Assembly (NCBI GenBank): GCA_028023455.1
Contig: JAQFVV010006311.1
Span: 682,001 to 746,000 of the forward strand
DNA: 64,000 bases
DNA from: Epiperipatus broadwayi
Lineage: Eukaryota; Onychophora; Udeonychophora; Euonychophora; Peripatidae
Reading direction: 5' to 3'
This document shows, in pieces, positions 24,600 to 35,705 of this stretch. Every line of letters begins with the position of its first letter. The first letter of the stretch is position 1. The notes under the pieces are model-generated. The model had not been told where the DNA came from, did no database searches, and was given only the letters and a program-made list of their open reading frames with translations. The translations under genes were made by a program, and so were the position numbers.

Positions 24600-25440
24600 A
24601 TCAAAGATGGATATCATGTTATTATTTAAAAAATTTTTTAAAAATATATTATATAAAAGTTAGCCCCCCCCACCAACAATAATAATAAAATAAAAATAAA
24701 ATTATTTTTTTTTTGTATTAATTATGTTTTGTTTATTAGGGGGGGGTATATATTTGAAATTTTTTTAAGAAGAGAAGGGTGATAAAACAACACCACCACT
24801 AATATTATTTTACCACTCAAAGAGAGGAAAATTAATATTTGCACATAATTATATTATAAAAAAATGATTGTTGTGGGTGAGTTGTTAGAAATGCCCTGGT
24901 ATCATAACAACCTATATAATAAATTTTAAGACAACACTATATTATTCTTTACTAAGATATAATTATCATCCCCATCATTACTTTTTTTTTTATAATGAAA
25001 AATTTTTTTTATTAACCACCACCACAATTACTGTTCTCCTCCTTCTTTGTTGGAATCCAATAGAAGAATATAACTGTTCTTTTCTCAATATTTATCTAAT
25101 CCACCACCAAATTCAATAATCATATTTATTTTATATATATAACTTTGATTTGGTTGGATTTGGTAATTTTAATTATTTATAATAAAAAAAAAATAAAATG
25201 TTTTTTTTTTTAACAATCCATCCAATTATTTTTAATAATTATTATATTGAGTTGGATTAAACTCAAATACAATATATATATATATTTCTAATTATAAAAA
25301 AAAAATTATAGGGCCCTTGGAAAAAAACCAAATTCTTTACAAAAATAAAAGAAAGAGAGACCCTTCCCTTTCCAATTTAATATTATAAATATAATATATT
25401 ATATTTTTATAAGGTTATCAGTAGAGGCGAGGGGGGGGCA
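24600..25440. other. Homopolymer-rich stretch, possibly poorly resolved sequence
   Basis: A, T, C and G runs of 7-12 bases are packed together, for instance C-rich at 24664-24671, G-rich at 24739-24746, and many A8/T8 runs to 25310. The texture matches the block at 34935-35300 and could reflect homopolymer miscalls rather than biology. No coding sequence is visible. Confidence 0.4.
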
Positions 25441-25840
25441 TGAATGGTCTTATATATTTGGAAAGAAGGATAGAAGGATTCTTTGTTAGAAGAATCTAGT
25501 ATTGGAGATAAGCATAAGGCACTCCAGGAATCTCACAGTGGGTACTTTTATTCAGTTGCTATGTTTAATATTATTTTTATTAGATGACAATGTCCAGTAT
25601 GTTTTACTGTTTAAATGACTGCCCCAATATATAAATAAATACCAAGAATCTTTAATGCTGATATTTTCTTTGTCTATGCTATAATGAATTGATATAGTTA
25701 CAAATTATAGTTACAAATACAGATCTTTTATATTAATTTAATAATTACAAATACATATTTATATTAATTGATAAATAATTGTTATAAATGGCAATTTATA
25801 AATAATTGTTACAAGTGGCAATTGATTTATTTAAATTGTT

Positions 25841-25876
<36 letters not shown>

Positions 25877-25881
<5 letters not shown>

Positions 25882-25950
25882 TTGCAACTGTATGATTTCA
25901 CTATATATATATATATATATATATAGTGAAATCATACAGTTGCAATCTCA
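25877..25950. repeat. Perfect 74-bp palindrome with TA core
   Basis: Two 25-base arms, starting TGAGATTGCAACTG on the left, are exact reverse complements and flank 24 bases of alternating TA. With the core, all 74 bases are self-complementary. A further (TA)n tract of about 32 bases touches the left side. No unpaired loop base exists, so in DNA this could extrude as a cruciform and in RNA it would form a long hairpin. Confidence 0.95.
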
Positions 25951-28900
25951 GTAGCAATAATGTGAAAAATGTGGTTGAGATGACTGAGATCGATACTTGG
26001 AAGAAGTGCAACTACTATCCGAAACTTAACTTGCAATTCACTATGCATACAAAATTTTATGTATTTTCACATAATTTAAAACTACTTATACTTTGATAGT
26101 AGATGCACAATTCAATAAAATAATAATTAAATGTCTCAGAGTTTTATGATAATATGTATACTCTTAATCTTATTCTATTTGATAAAAAAAATCCTTACAA
26201 ATATATTTTCTTACTATAAGAATTAATTAAGAGCAACACAATCTGTGTTTTAAAACTAAGGCTAGCAATTTTAAATATAAAGTTTATTAATGATTTGTCT
26301 CGGGATGATTTAAAAAAAAAAGAAAATAAATGCATGAATATAAAGTATTTATGCATTTTAGGATACGACAATGTAAAACTGATTTTATGTACATCATCTT
26401 ACCCAATACTTTTATCTTTCAGATAGCATTAGTACAACAATAATATATTTAATCCAAATAGATTTTGTGTAATCTCATATCTCAAATATGACCTTTTTTA
26501 CATATCGTGAATATGCAGTGAGGATGTTTCTTTAATAATGACAAAAGAGAAATATTAAAATTTAACAGTTACTTTATTTCACAATATAAAATAAATGATA
26601 AAAACGAATAATAAACAATAAGAAAATTATATAAAATATCTAATATATATATATATTATTATTTGTTTTCTAAATCTACTTTGAATTTGGGATATGAAAA
26701 GTGTGTTATCAGATAGTGGTATTGTGAAGACATTAACATTAAATAGGAATAAGTTGTTTATTATTTCCAAATAATCCTCAATTTAAATACTGGAGGATAA
26801 TAATTATCATCATAATCATAAAAGATAAATGTTTTATAGTTGTTTTTAATTAATTTGTTTCACTATCTAATTAATTATCAATCAACCTCATTTAATAATG
26901 CTAGAGGAGTTTTCATTCCTTTAAGAGAAGCAAGTACAAATCATTGATTAGCATACCTGGATGATATTTATAACATTGGGCTTATTTATTTTGTCTCAAG
27001 ATCCTTTACTGGATTCATCTGCAGTCCCAAATATTAGGAGGACTACTTCACTAACCAAATATAACTATATCATCAGTCTGTCTTGTTACATACCACATAA
27101 CAGTAAAAAATATTCCTTTATATAAGAATGATTAACTACATTTTAACTTTGAGGTTGAATTTTAACTTTGAGGTTGAATTGCAACATAGCACAGTTTTAT
27201 ATAAGTTTAATAGTTACTTATGTTTATACAGACTAAACTTAAGGTAAATCTCATTTAATCCCATTCAATATTACTAATAATAATATTAAATAAAATATTA
27301 TCTATACCTGGCATAGTAATATCTGATAAACTTTATTACATTATTATTATTAACTAACTAAGAAATAAACAATTATGAAAAAATGTATTAAATAATCCTC
27401 AAATGGTTATGATGATTTAAAAATTATCCCAATAAAATATTGATACTTGCAAAATATTTCAGAGTACAGTACTTGGAAATATCACAGTTGATGTAAATCA
27501 CACATAATTTCACGTTGTAATATAATACCTTTCTGGACACAGAAGAAAAATAAATAAATTCCATTTATCATTCTTGTTGATTAAAGGTATGTTACATTCA
27601 ACACATTAATCTGTTTCAAGATTGCTTCTCACCTGGAAGTTTGCCATATTTAATATTTGCTTTGATATTCCACAATTCAGGAGTGGCATTTAAATATTTA
27701 GCGTACCTAATCCATTATCCATTGAATATTATTTAAATATTTAGCATTGATAATCTGTAGTGCAATTCCTTTGTAGTTTATTCTAATATATTCCATGCAG
27801 CAATTTAATTCATTTGAACAGATGCTATAATTTTATTCAAAAGATTAGTGTTTATCACTTTTTTAATTTGAGATATAAAATTAATTTATTCATTTATTAA
27901 CTTTAATCCATAATGCCAGTAATTCTGATTATATAGCAAATAGTTTAACATCCATAACAAAACGATTGTCATTACTTTTTGAACCACAGTTTGATTCTCT
28001 AAGCTACAAGTTTATGGAGGAATGTTTCAGTTGAAAAAATTGTTTAAGGTTTTTTCTTACATAATTAAAGATGAGATCATTCATAACATTGAGATGTATA
28101 TGCACCCTTTCTTGTAGTGAAGAAAATTATTTTTACAATAATTTGAAAATAAATATCAGCTACTTATTTGAAGTTAATAAATATAATTTTTCAATTATAT
28201 TGGCTATTTACCATTAGTTTTAATTGAAAAAATTCAGCGATTTATTGTTGAAGTACTGAGACAACATTCCATAAGTTAATTTGTCTGCTTTTCCACTAAC
28301 AGTTGATTGTAATAAATGAGATTTTTTGAAATAAAGAATTAATTAATGATGGTTTTTGGTTTCTCTGTTGTTGCTCATCTTTCTCCTAGAATGATGAGAA
28401 AAAAGTCATTTGCCTAGCAAAGACAACCGCCTAGCTATTTAGGCTAGCTGACTATCATGTAAATGACAAACAAAATGGTTATTAAAAATTTGAACCTATT
28501 TAGGTCTTGAATGCAATAAAAATTTGTAAAAACTGTCTGGATTTTCCAAACTTTAGTTTTTATACCAGTTATCACATAATGTCTGGATTACAGAATATTC
28601 TCCATCACACATTGGGGTTTCTTCAGTTGTTCACAAAATATTGGAAGAGGTTTTCATGATTACTGCTAAGCAAAATGTTAGGGTTAAGATTTTTGAATCA
28701 AGGCAATAAGATTTTAGAAACATCATTTAAAAATTAAAAAAATAATAATTTCAGTCTTTTTAATCGCTTCATTTTTCATTTCTGGGATTTAAAATAATTT
28801 TATAAATATTTGTTTAAAATAAATAAATCATAAAACTATAAAGTTCACAGACATTTATTTCAATTAATTTTAAATTGGCTTGATAATAAATAATTTATTG

Positions 28901-30360
28901 TTTAATAAATATTCTAGAAAACTAAATCAATCTTTGCTAAATAAAAATCTAAACACATAAACTTCCACATATACACAAAATATAAAATGTAGGAATTATT
29001 TGTTCTATCCTTTATTAAAAGTGTAATATGAAATATAATTAATTGCTTTACTTTAAAATATTTTAGTGTTATAATGTTTGATTTATAATTCTATTCTATA
29101 ATTCTAATTTTGAATTCTTTGTTTTATGGATGTGAGCACTTCTTTTGATTTATCCAATTCGATAACTTTATTCCTTAATAAGAAAAACAATAAAATATGA
29201 GCATTCATATTTTCTTTATAAAAATATAAAGTCAATCAAAAAAAAAAATCTGCTTGGAAAGACATCCAAAAATGTTTTATAAAAATATATATTTCTCATA
29301 AACCTTAGCATGAGAGACTATTATCCATGATAATGATTACATACTATATTATATAACCAATGAAAGCAATGAATATATTTGCTTAACTATAAAAATTAAA
29401 GCAAATAAATTTTTTACAGTTTTAAATTCATAATAGCCAGTTTACAGTAATACTATAAGGTTTATTTTTAAAAGGAGGCTGCTTTGAAATTGTTGATTGT
29501 TATTGATACTGGGATTGTCTAAGTGCTGATTGGTTTTTAATGACATATTGTACCAATAACCACTCTTTTAACAATTGGTAATAATCCAGTTGATAGGAAA
29601 AAAAAATCAAATTAATTTTTGTCTTGGGAAACTTAAGATAACTAAAGGGCAATCATGTACATGGTGTAGTGACTATCCAAATTATTTTAATTGACAAATC
29701 AATACTAATTACAAGCAATGATTAAATTTAACTCACATAAAAACAAATTTCTATGTTGATTCAGTTATATTTCTCATCATTATTCCCCCTAATCTAATAA
29801 TTTATTACCCTAACAAAATAAATAATCAGCTTGGTTCAGATGAAAAATGACAAATAAAATTATTAACAATAACTTTAATTAAAGAATAGAATTATATGAT
29901 AATAAAAAATGTATTTACATATATATAATTAAGAAAATTATATGATGATCATGCGTGAGAGGGAAAAGAACATTTGTAACTTACAATAACTCTTTGAGGA
30001 TGGCTATAGAAAGTTTAGTTAATTTATTTTAATATCTTTGTGATCTCACATATATATTTTGTATTTGTAAATGTGGAAATATGGCCATTAATCATTAAAT
30101 TTTAATGTCTGCTGGCAATATAATATTTTAGTTTTTTTTTGGTTCAGTTTTCTTATGAGAATTTTCATTGCAATTTTCATCTGAGCATTTAAAATAAGTA
30201 AATTCACACATTAATTTACAGAAATACCATTTCCATGGGATAATCACTTTAGATGACTAGTTGTTGTTTTTTGTAGCAAGTAAACGTCAAATATTTCATC
30301 GGTATTCAATAGTGATGAATAGAACAGCAGAATCAAGTTAAATTTTAAAGCATTTCTTTG
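25951..30360. other. No gene recognised
   Basis: A/T-rich sequence with only short open frames. A 19-bp tandem duplication (TTTAACTTTGAGGTTGAAT twice) lies at 27142-27180. No RNA gene or element is recognisable. Confidence 0.5.
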
Positions 30361-30640
30361 TCTATAGCTCTATATTCAATAGATATAATAAACACCTCCA
30401 TACTTCCCCATTCTTTTTAAATTCACTTAAATGATATAATAAAAGACAAATGCCCCCCAAGATGCATTTCGTGCTGAACCAGCACTCATCAGTTGGCCCA
30501 AGTCACTATCTCTCATATATATCTTTATTATATGAAAAGTATTTATCTAGAGTAAATTGTTACATTTTCATTTACCACTGTCAAACCCCCTCCACTCACA
30601 ACTCTGACGCCATTCAACTATAATCCTGGAAAGATCAGGT
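30361..30640 (-). mobile_element. Hammerhead-ribozyme repeat (retrozyme-like), copy R
   Basis: Boundaries are approximate. On the minus strand the order matches the 264-nt unit at 53656-53920: a GTTGAA...GAGTGGAGG block, an AT-rich stretch ending TATATATGAGAGATAGTGAC, the ribozyme, then ATTATATC and a GGGGAAGTATGGAGGTG stretch. Overall identity outside the ribozyme is low, so this is a diverged relative, but the arrangement is shared. There is no open frame. Small non-coding repeats with a single type I hammerhead are known in animals as retrozymes, and hammerheads also occur in Penelope-like elements; I see no Penelope reverse transcriptase nearby. Confidence 0.6.
30457..30496 (-). ncRNA. 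Type I hammerhead ribozyme, intact core
   Basis: Read on the minus strand: CCAA (stem I), CUGAUGA, stem II GUGCUG/CAGCAC closed by loop GUU, GAA, the stem III sequence AUGCAU, C at the cleavage position, UUGG (stem I). Every conserved core base is present (C3 to A9, G12 A13 A14, the A15.1-U16.1 pair, and C17). Stem II is a perfect 6-bp helix. Stem III is a self-complementary hexamer too short to fold as a hairpin, so it should pair between two molecules. Cleavage would fall between 30461 and 30460. Outer stem I is weak (GAC/GUC only). The core is identified from sequence alone; activity is not shown. Confidence 0.85.
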
Positions 30641-33600
30641 AAATCATTCTGAAAGGTTTCCTATTCCATAAAATGTATGATATTAATTTAACAATCATTA
30701 TAATTTTTTTTACTTCTTTATAGTCAAAGATATGATGATGAAGTGTGTTACAATTCTTTCCACAGTTTCTAGGAAAGCAGATGATTTAAAAAACTTTTAT
30801 TAGTTCCCATAGAAACGTTTTTGTTTTTAATATAAAAAATTATTTATTTTTAAAAAATAAAATAACAACACATTTTATCTTTACACTTATTTTTTTAACA
30901 TTTTAAAAACACATAAAATGTATTATATATACGTGACTTTTAGTATTTTGTTATACATAACGAAAAATATTCATATTAAAGCAATGTCCAAACTCAGACG
31001 TGAGTATTACAATATATATATAATTAAAAACCATATATATATATTAGTAATGTTGTTAAAGTCATTGATTTTTTTTTTAACAAATAAGTGAAATATCTAG
31101 ACTAGTTAATTTTTTTTTTAAAAAAATTACTACAAAAAATTTTCAGATCTTTCGTCAAAGTTTATCTCATTAAATATAACTTTTATAAAAACTACATCCT
31201 TGATAAATAATATTATTCAAAGATGAATGATATTAAATTATATAGATATCTTTTTTTTTTTGCCAAAACTGTAGGTCAGTAATTTCATTTTGGAAGGTGT
31301 TATGGTTTGTAACTCTTTATGATACTTCAATTCAACCAAATAGTTTTAGAGAATCATAAAGATGTATCACAATACTTTTAAACAAAAGTTACGTATTTAT
31401 CATTTTTAAAATTGACAGAATTTCTGCTTAATTCTTTTCAACCTAAACTTTCAGATTACTAATACCATATTCATAAATATTTTGCTAAAATATTATGTGC
31501 AACTTTAATATTTCTAATATATTCAATGCTATAAAAATCAACCTTCTGCTTCAAGTAGTACTTGATCTATGATAATAACTTAATATTTTATCAAAAAAAA
31601 TTGGAGTTAAGTTTCATATAATATTAATTTATTCCATCAAATATGGATAATACGCAAACATGGAATCATATATCTCTTTATAACGAAAGAGACTCCTGAA
31701 GGTAAAATAGAAAAAAAAAAATCTTATGAACGATTGGTAGACTAAGAAGAGAAATGTAATGATTAGATAAAAAAAATTACACTTAGTTATGAACTCATCT
31801 TTGCCAAAGTGTTCTCACTAATTGCCAGACAACAAAAGAATTTAAAATCATAAAATTACTTTATATAACTATTAAAAAATAAAATATAAAATGATTACAT
31901 AAAAACTAATTTTTTAAGAAAATCTAATATCTATTAATAAAAAAAAAGAGGAAAAAATATAAACTAGTGATTCACTCTTTAGACAATTTCATATTAATAT
32001 AAATAATATTCTTTTAAAAAAAATTGTTAAAAATTTAGTAGAAATGTAATAAAAATATAAAAAAGCTTTGAACAGTTCTTTTGATAATTTCAAATATCTT
32101 TCATAAAAAAAAAGTAATTTTAATTTTTTTTAGTAGTATTAATCTTTTAAAAAAAAAAGTAATATCTCTTAAAATTTATGAGCATATTTCTTACAAATTA
32201 AATAGAGAAACTATTTGTGTACTGTGCAAGATAATTAATTATTTATTTTTATTAGAAAATTTCATATTAAGTTTATAAATATTGTTCAGCTAGTGAGAAT
32301 AATTTAATATGAACCTCAATTTTCTGTGAAGATCTTCTTCACATTGTATTACAATATTTAAAAATGTTGGGCATTAATTAGAGTTGCTCACTTTTTAAAT
32401 GCTATTTCATTAATATACAATATATGGTCAAAAACGTATTTACAAATTGTGATCACTTACAAATTTACATCTCTTAAGTTTTCAGAATACTTCATTTTCT
32501 GCCATGACATAACATATTATCATCATGCTACCATCTAGTACTAAACAATATAAAACTCTTTAGTTAGTTGTTCTATTTCTGTGTTACTATTATTATTTAA
32601 TTTTTGTTTTTACTAATTTCTTTCAAATGTTTGTAATTATATACGAATTGATTTATAATGCAAGTGATGTTTCATTATTAACTAATCCTTTTTTAAACAA
32701 GTTTTTACAAGTTAAAATTTTGATTTTAATAAATACTTATTTGTTGTAAAATATCAAAAATCCATTTAAGATGTTTTTTCTTATATAATCTTCTTCTTCT
32801 TTTTTTTTTTTTTACAAAAAATGATTGGTATCAAAAGGCCTATAATGTAATGCTTCCATTTAGAGAAAACCAAAAATTCTTAAGAATAATCCATATCACC
32901 AGAGATCCTGTTGTTGCATATACAAAATCATATCCTCATTCTTTATTGTCAAATCATTCTTTTTCTTTTCTTGATTTTAATGAGAGTTGTTTTGTTAACC
33001 ATTCTTATATTTATATTCATTATTCTTGTCATGAAGACCCTACCCTTTTATTCTTTTTCTCCATGCAATTCTCTTGATTTTTTATCATCCTACATTCTAA
33101 AATTAATCTCCTTCCATTTCTACATGAATTACATCTACAATCCAGTTTTTTTATTCCATTTTACATTCTTTCCTTGATATATAAAACTATTGTCCTGGCA
33201 CTAAATAACAAAAAGCTCATACTAACGATATCATATACTTTTTTCTTCTTAAATAATTTCACATTATTACTTTTTATTTATATTAATTTTCCATATCCCT
33301 ATTTCTTTTTCTTTAACCAATTTGTCTTTTTCCCTATCTCTAATAATTATGTAAGCATAATATATACTGAAGACATCAGATTTTTTTATAAACATATAAA
33401 AATAAATATATTATCTATTAACTTTGCATATTGTAACTTTTTCTCCCAATATGTTTGCTAACTTCTTCACATAATCCAATAAAACATTAGTTGTTTTCAT
33501 CTATTGCCATTATGTATTGTAATTTTCTAATATTTTTAATTTGCTTTTAATTTTGCTTGTTAAAAAAAATAATTCTCTTATTTTTCTTCCATAACTTCAT

Positions 33601-33734
33601 TTGCTGCCTACAATTCACTGGCCTTTGCATATCAACCTATTTCTTTTTAAGTTCTAGCTAAACATTTCTTAATCCTTTAGCCAGTACAAAAGCACCCAAT
33701 TTCCAAATGTTAAAGCAGATGTAATCATCTATTT
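30641..33734. other. No gene recognised
   Basis: A/T-rich to 32550, then a pyrimidine-rich plus strand (32780-33480) whose open frames at 32850-33461 are chance readings of C/T-rich DNA. Its complement is A/G-rich with stops; a heavily decayed LINE is possible but no motif is convincing. Confidence 0.4.
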
Positions 33735-33884
33735 TCAAATTATTCTGCATATATCCTGTTATCTTAATGTATTAATTTTTTAAGTTTTATTTTAATATAT
33801 ATTTAATTTTAACAAACTATATTTTATATTATTGTTGAATAAATCAGTAAGTTGTTTTTTTATTAAAAAAAAAGAAAAAAAAAA

Positions 33885-33996
33885 TTTTTTTTTCATATGT
33901 CATAGCATCGGCTGGGACACAAACCCACAGCCGTCTGCAACCAACTACTTGCTTGCCAGGCAGTTGCGATGACCACTCGGCTAACAATGCTTGACA
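33885..33996 (-). mobile_element. tRNA-derived SINE, copy 2
   Basis: Minus strand: GTCAAGCATTGTTAGCCGAG (box A region) to GTGGGTTTGTGTCCCAGCCG (box B region), then ATGCTATGACATATG and an A run. AGCATTG and CCGATGCT can pair as an acceptor stem. The region after the anticodon arm is about 15 bases longer than in copy 1, so the anticodon arm cannot be read cleanly. It lies inside copy 2 of the 1.4-kb repeat. A target-site duplication cannot be judged because both flanks are A/T runs. Confidence 0.7.
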
Positions 33997-34934
33997 AAAA
34001 AATTTTATTTATCTTATATTTACTATATATGTGTGTGTTATGATTTGTTAACATTTTAAAAAAGTTTTATTTAATGATAAATTGTCTGATAAATAATCAA
34101 AGACATAATATCCAATTTAAAGAACAAATGTGCACTCTTGTAAAATAGTTAAAGCTCCAAGTAAAAAAGAGAACGAAGTATGTAATATAATTACTACTAC
34201 TTTAAGTTACAGGTTTATTTTGAAATTTGATCAAACCCATTTGAATGTATATTTACCCTTGTATTAATTGCCATGAATTAAATTTAATGTATGTTAAAAC
34301 TTATTATGTTTGTGCAATGGTTAGATCACTGTTAAATGATTTATTATTATATTATATCTCTATGGTGGATTTATTCACAGTTGAGGGTTAGATTCAAAGA
34401 ACAACCTCAGTTAATGAAGTTTTCTCTGGTAAATCTCAGATTTGAATTCAAGAAACCACCTCACATAATTAGTTTGTTATTGTTAAATTGGGATTTAGAC
34501 CTAAACGTCACTTCCTTGGAGTTATAATTATAAGAAAAATATGCTGGTTAAAATTATTCTATATTAAATGTATGTGTGTAGCTACGCTATTAAGCTTATG
34601 ATATAAATAAATGCATTATATTTTAGGCCAGCCATATATTTGGTTATATTTGAAGTAAATTAAAGACCAGGGATTTACTTAATGGCAAATGTGCTTGATC
34701 ATAAAAAATAATAGATTGTATTATAAGATGTAATTGAAATATTAATGTTTTAAAATTAATCAAAATAAATTGGGAACACTTTATAAATAACTATTGTTTT
34801 TCACCACGCATGTTTAAAAAAAGACGAGAGAGACTAGTAAAATGGTTTTATTGGAAAAAAAAATATTTGTCTGACAATTGTAATATTTTGTAATAAACAT
34901 TTGACCACATAATTTTCTCATGTACCGGTTGGTA

Positions 34935-35267
34935 GTAATAAATTTTTTATTTTTCAAAAAAAAAAAAAATATTTTTAAAACTCTCTTAAAAAACCTTTCA
35001 AAAAAAAAAATTTTCTTTTATAAAAATGTGGGTTTTTTTCCCCCCCCCTTTTTGAAGGGGGGGTGGAAATAAATTATTATAATCCCCCCCCCACCCAACA
35101 ACTTTTTTTTTTTTTCTTTTAAAAAAAATCAAAAAAAAAAAACCCTTCCCCCCAAATTTTTATTTAAAAAAAATGGAATTTTTCCAAATTCCAAACACAA
35201 AATTTAAATTTTATAAAAACAAAAAAAAAAATTTTTTTATTTCCCAAATTTTTATAAAAAAAATAAA

Positions 35268-35300
<33 letters not shown>
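34935..35300. other. Homopolymer block, likely sequencing or assembly artefact
   Basis: Runs of A, T, C and G of 7 to about 38 bases follow each other with hardly any mixed sequence, including C9 next to T5 and G7 (about 35041-35068) and an A tract ending near 35299. The paired repeat at 12.8 kb has nothing here: its sequence passes directly from the AATAAAC block to TAAATAGTATGTTAAC. A real simple-sequence insertion is possible, but miscalled homopolymers fit better. Confidence 0.55.
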
Positions 35301-35301
<1 letters not shown>

Positions 35302-35345
35302 ATTAAACTATTATTTTGTTATTGTTTTAAATAGTGTGTTAACTT

Positions 35346-35457
35346 TTTTTTTAAGTGTCATAGCATCGGCCAGGATGTGAACCCGCAACCCGGACAACTG
35401 CCTGCAAGTACAAGGCAGTCACGCTGACCTCTCGACCACCAATGCAAGACATGGGGT
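35346..35457 (-). mobile_element. tRNA-derived SINE, copy 3, with insertion footprint
   Basis: Minus strand: CTTGCATTGGTGGTCGAGAG (box A region), ACTGCCTTGTACTTGCAGGC (expanded anticodon arm), GGGTTCACATCCTGG (box B region), CCGATGCTATGACACTT and an A run of nine. GCATTGG/CCGATGC pairs as acceptor stem. It splits the 1.4-kb repeat: TTAACTT occurs on both sides (35339-35345 and 35458-35464), while the uninterrupted copy has a single GTTAACTTCTTTATA at about 12852. This is direct evidence of insertion with a short target-site duplication. Confidence 0.8.
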
Positions 35458-35705
35458 TTAACTTCTTTATAAGCAATATTGTCTGGCCTGCATATTTATT
35501 CTATGTACATTTCATGGGGAATAACTTATATTCTGAAGAATCTAGCCTGATATTATAAATAATGAGTGTGTAGTGATTATCATCAAGATATGAAAGAAAA
35601 TATTTTCAAAGCTTATTTAAATTTAAATATATATATATATTAAAAATATGTGTCAGTCTACTCCCTAATGCTGGAATGTCAGGTGGCGCCCTAATCAATT
35701 CAATA

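Larger units (their letters stand above)
33735..35705 (+). repeat. 1.4-kb dispersed repeat, copy 2, interrupted by insertions
   Basis: Colinear with 11655-13090. Relative to that copy it carries extra material at about 33860-34000 (SINE copy 2), 34905-35325 (homopolymer block) and 35346-35457 (SINE copy 3). Similarity resumes after each, for example at TTAACTTCTTTATA (35459) and AATGTCAGGTGG (35674). The three-unit internal tandem repeat is at 34384-34535. No coding capacity is evident. Confidence 0.7.

Noticed and set aside
32850-33461. Cluster of plus-strand frames of 75-95 codons
   Set aside because: Overlapping hydrophobic readings of a C/T-rich strand, with no motif in any of them.
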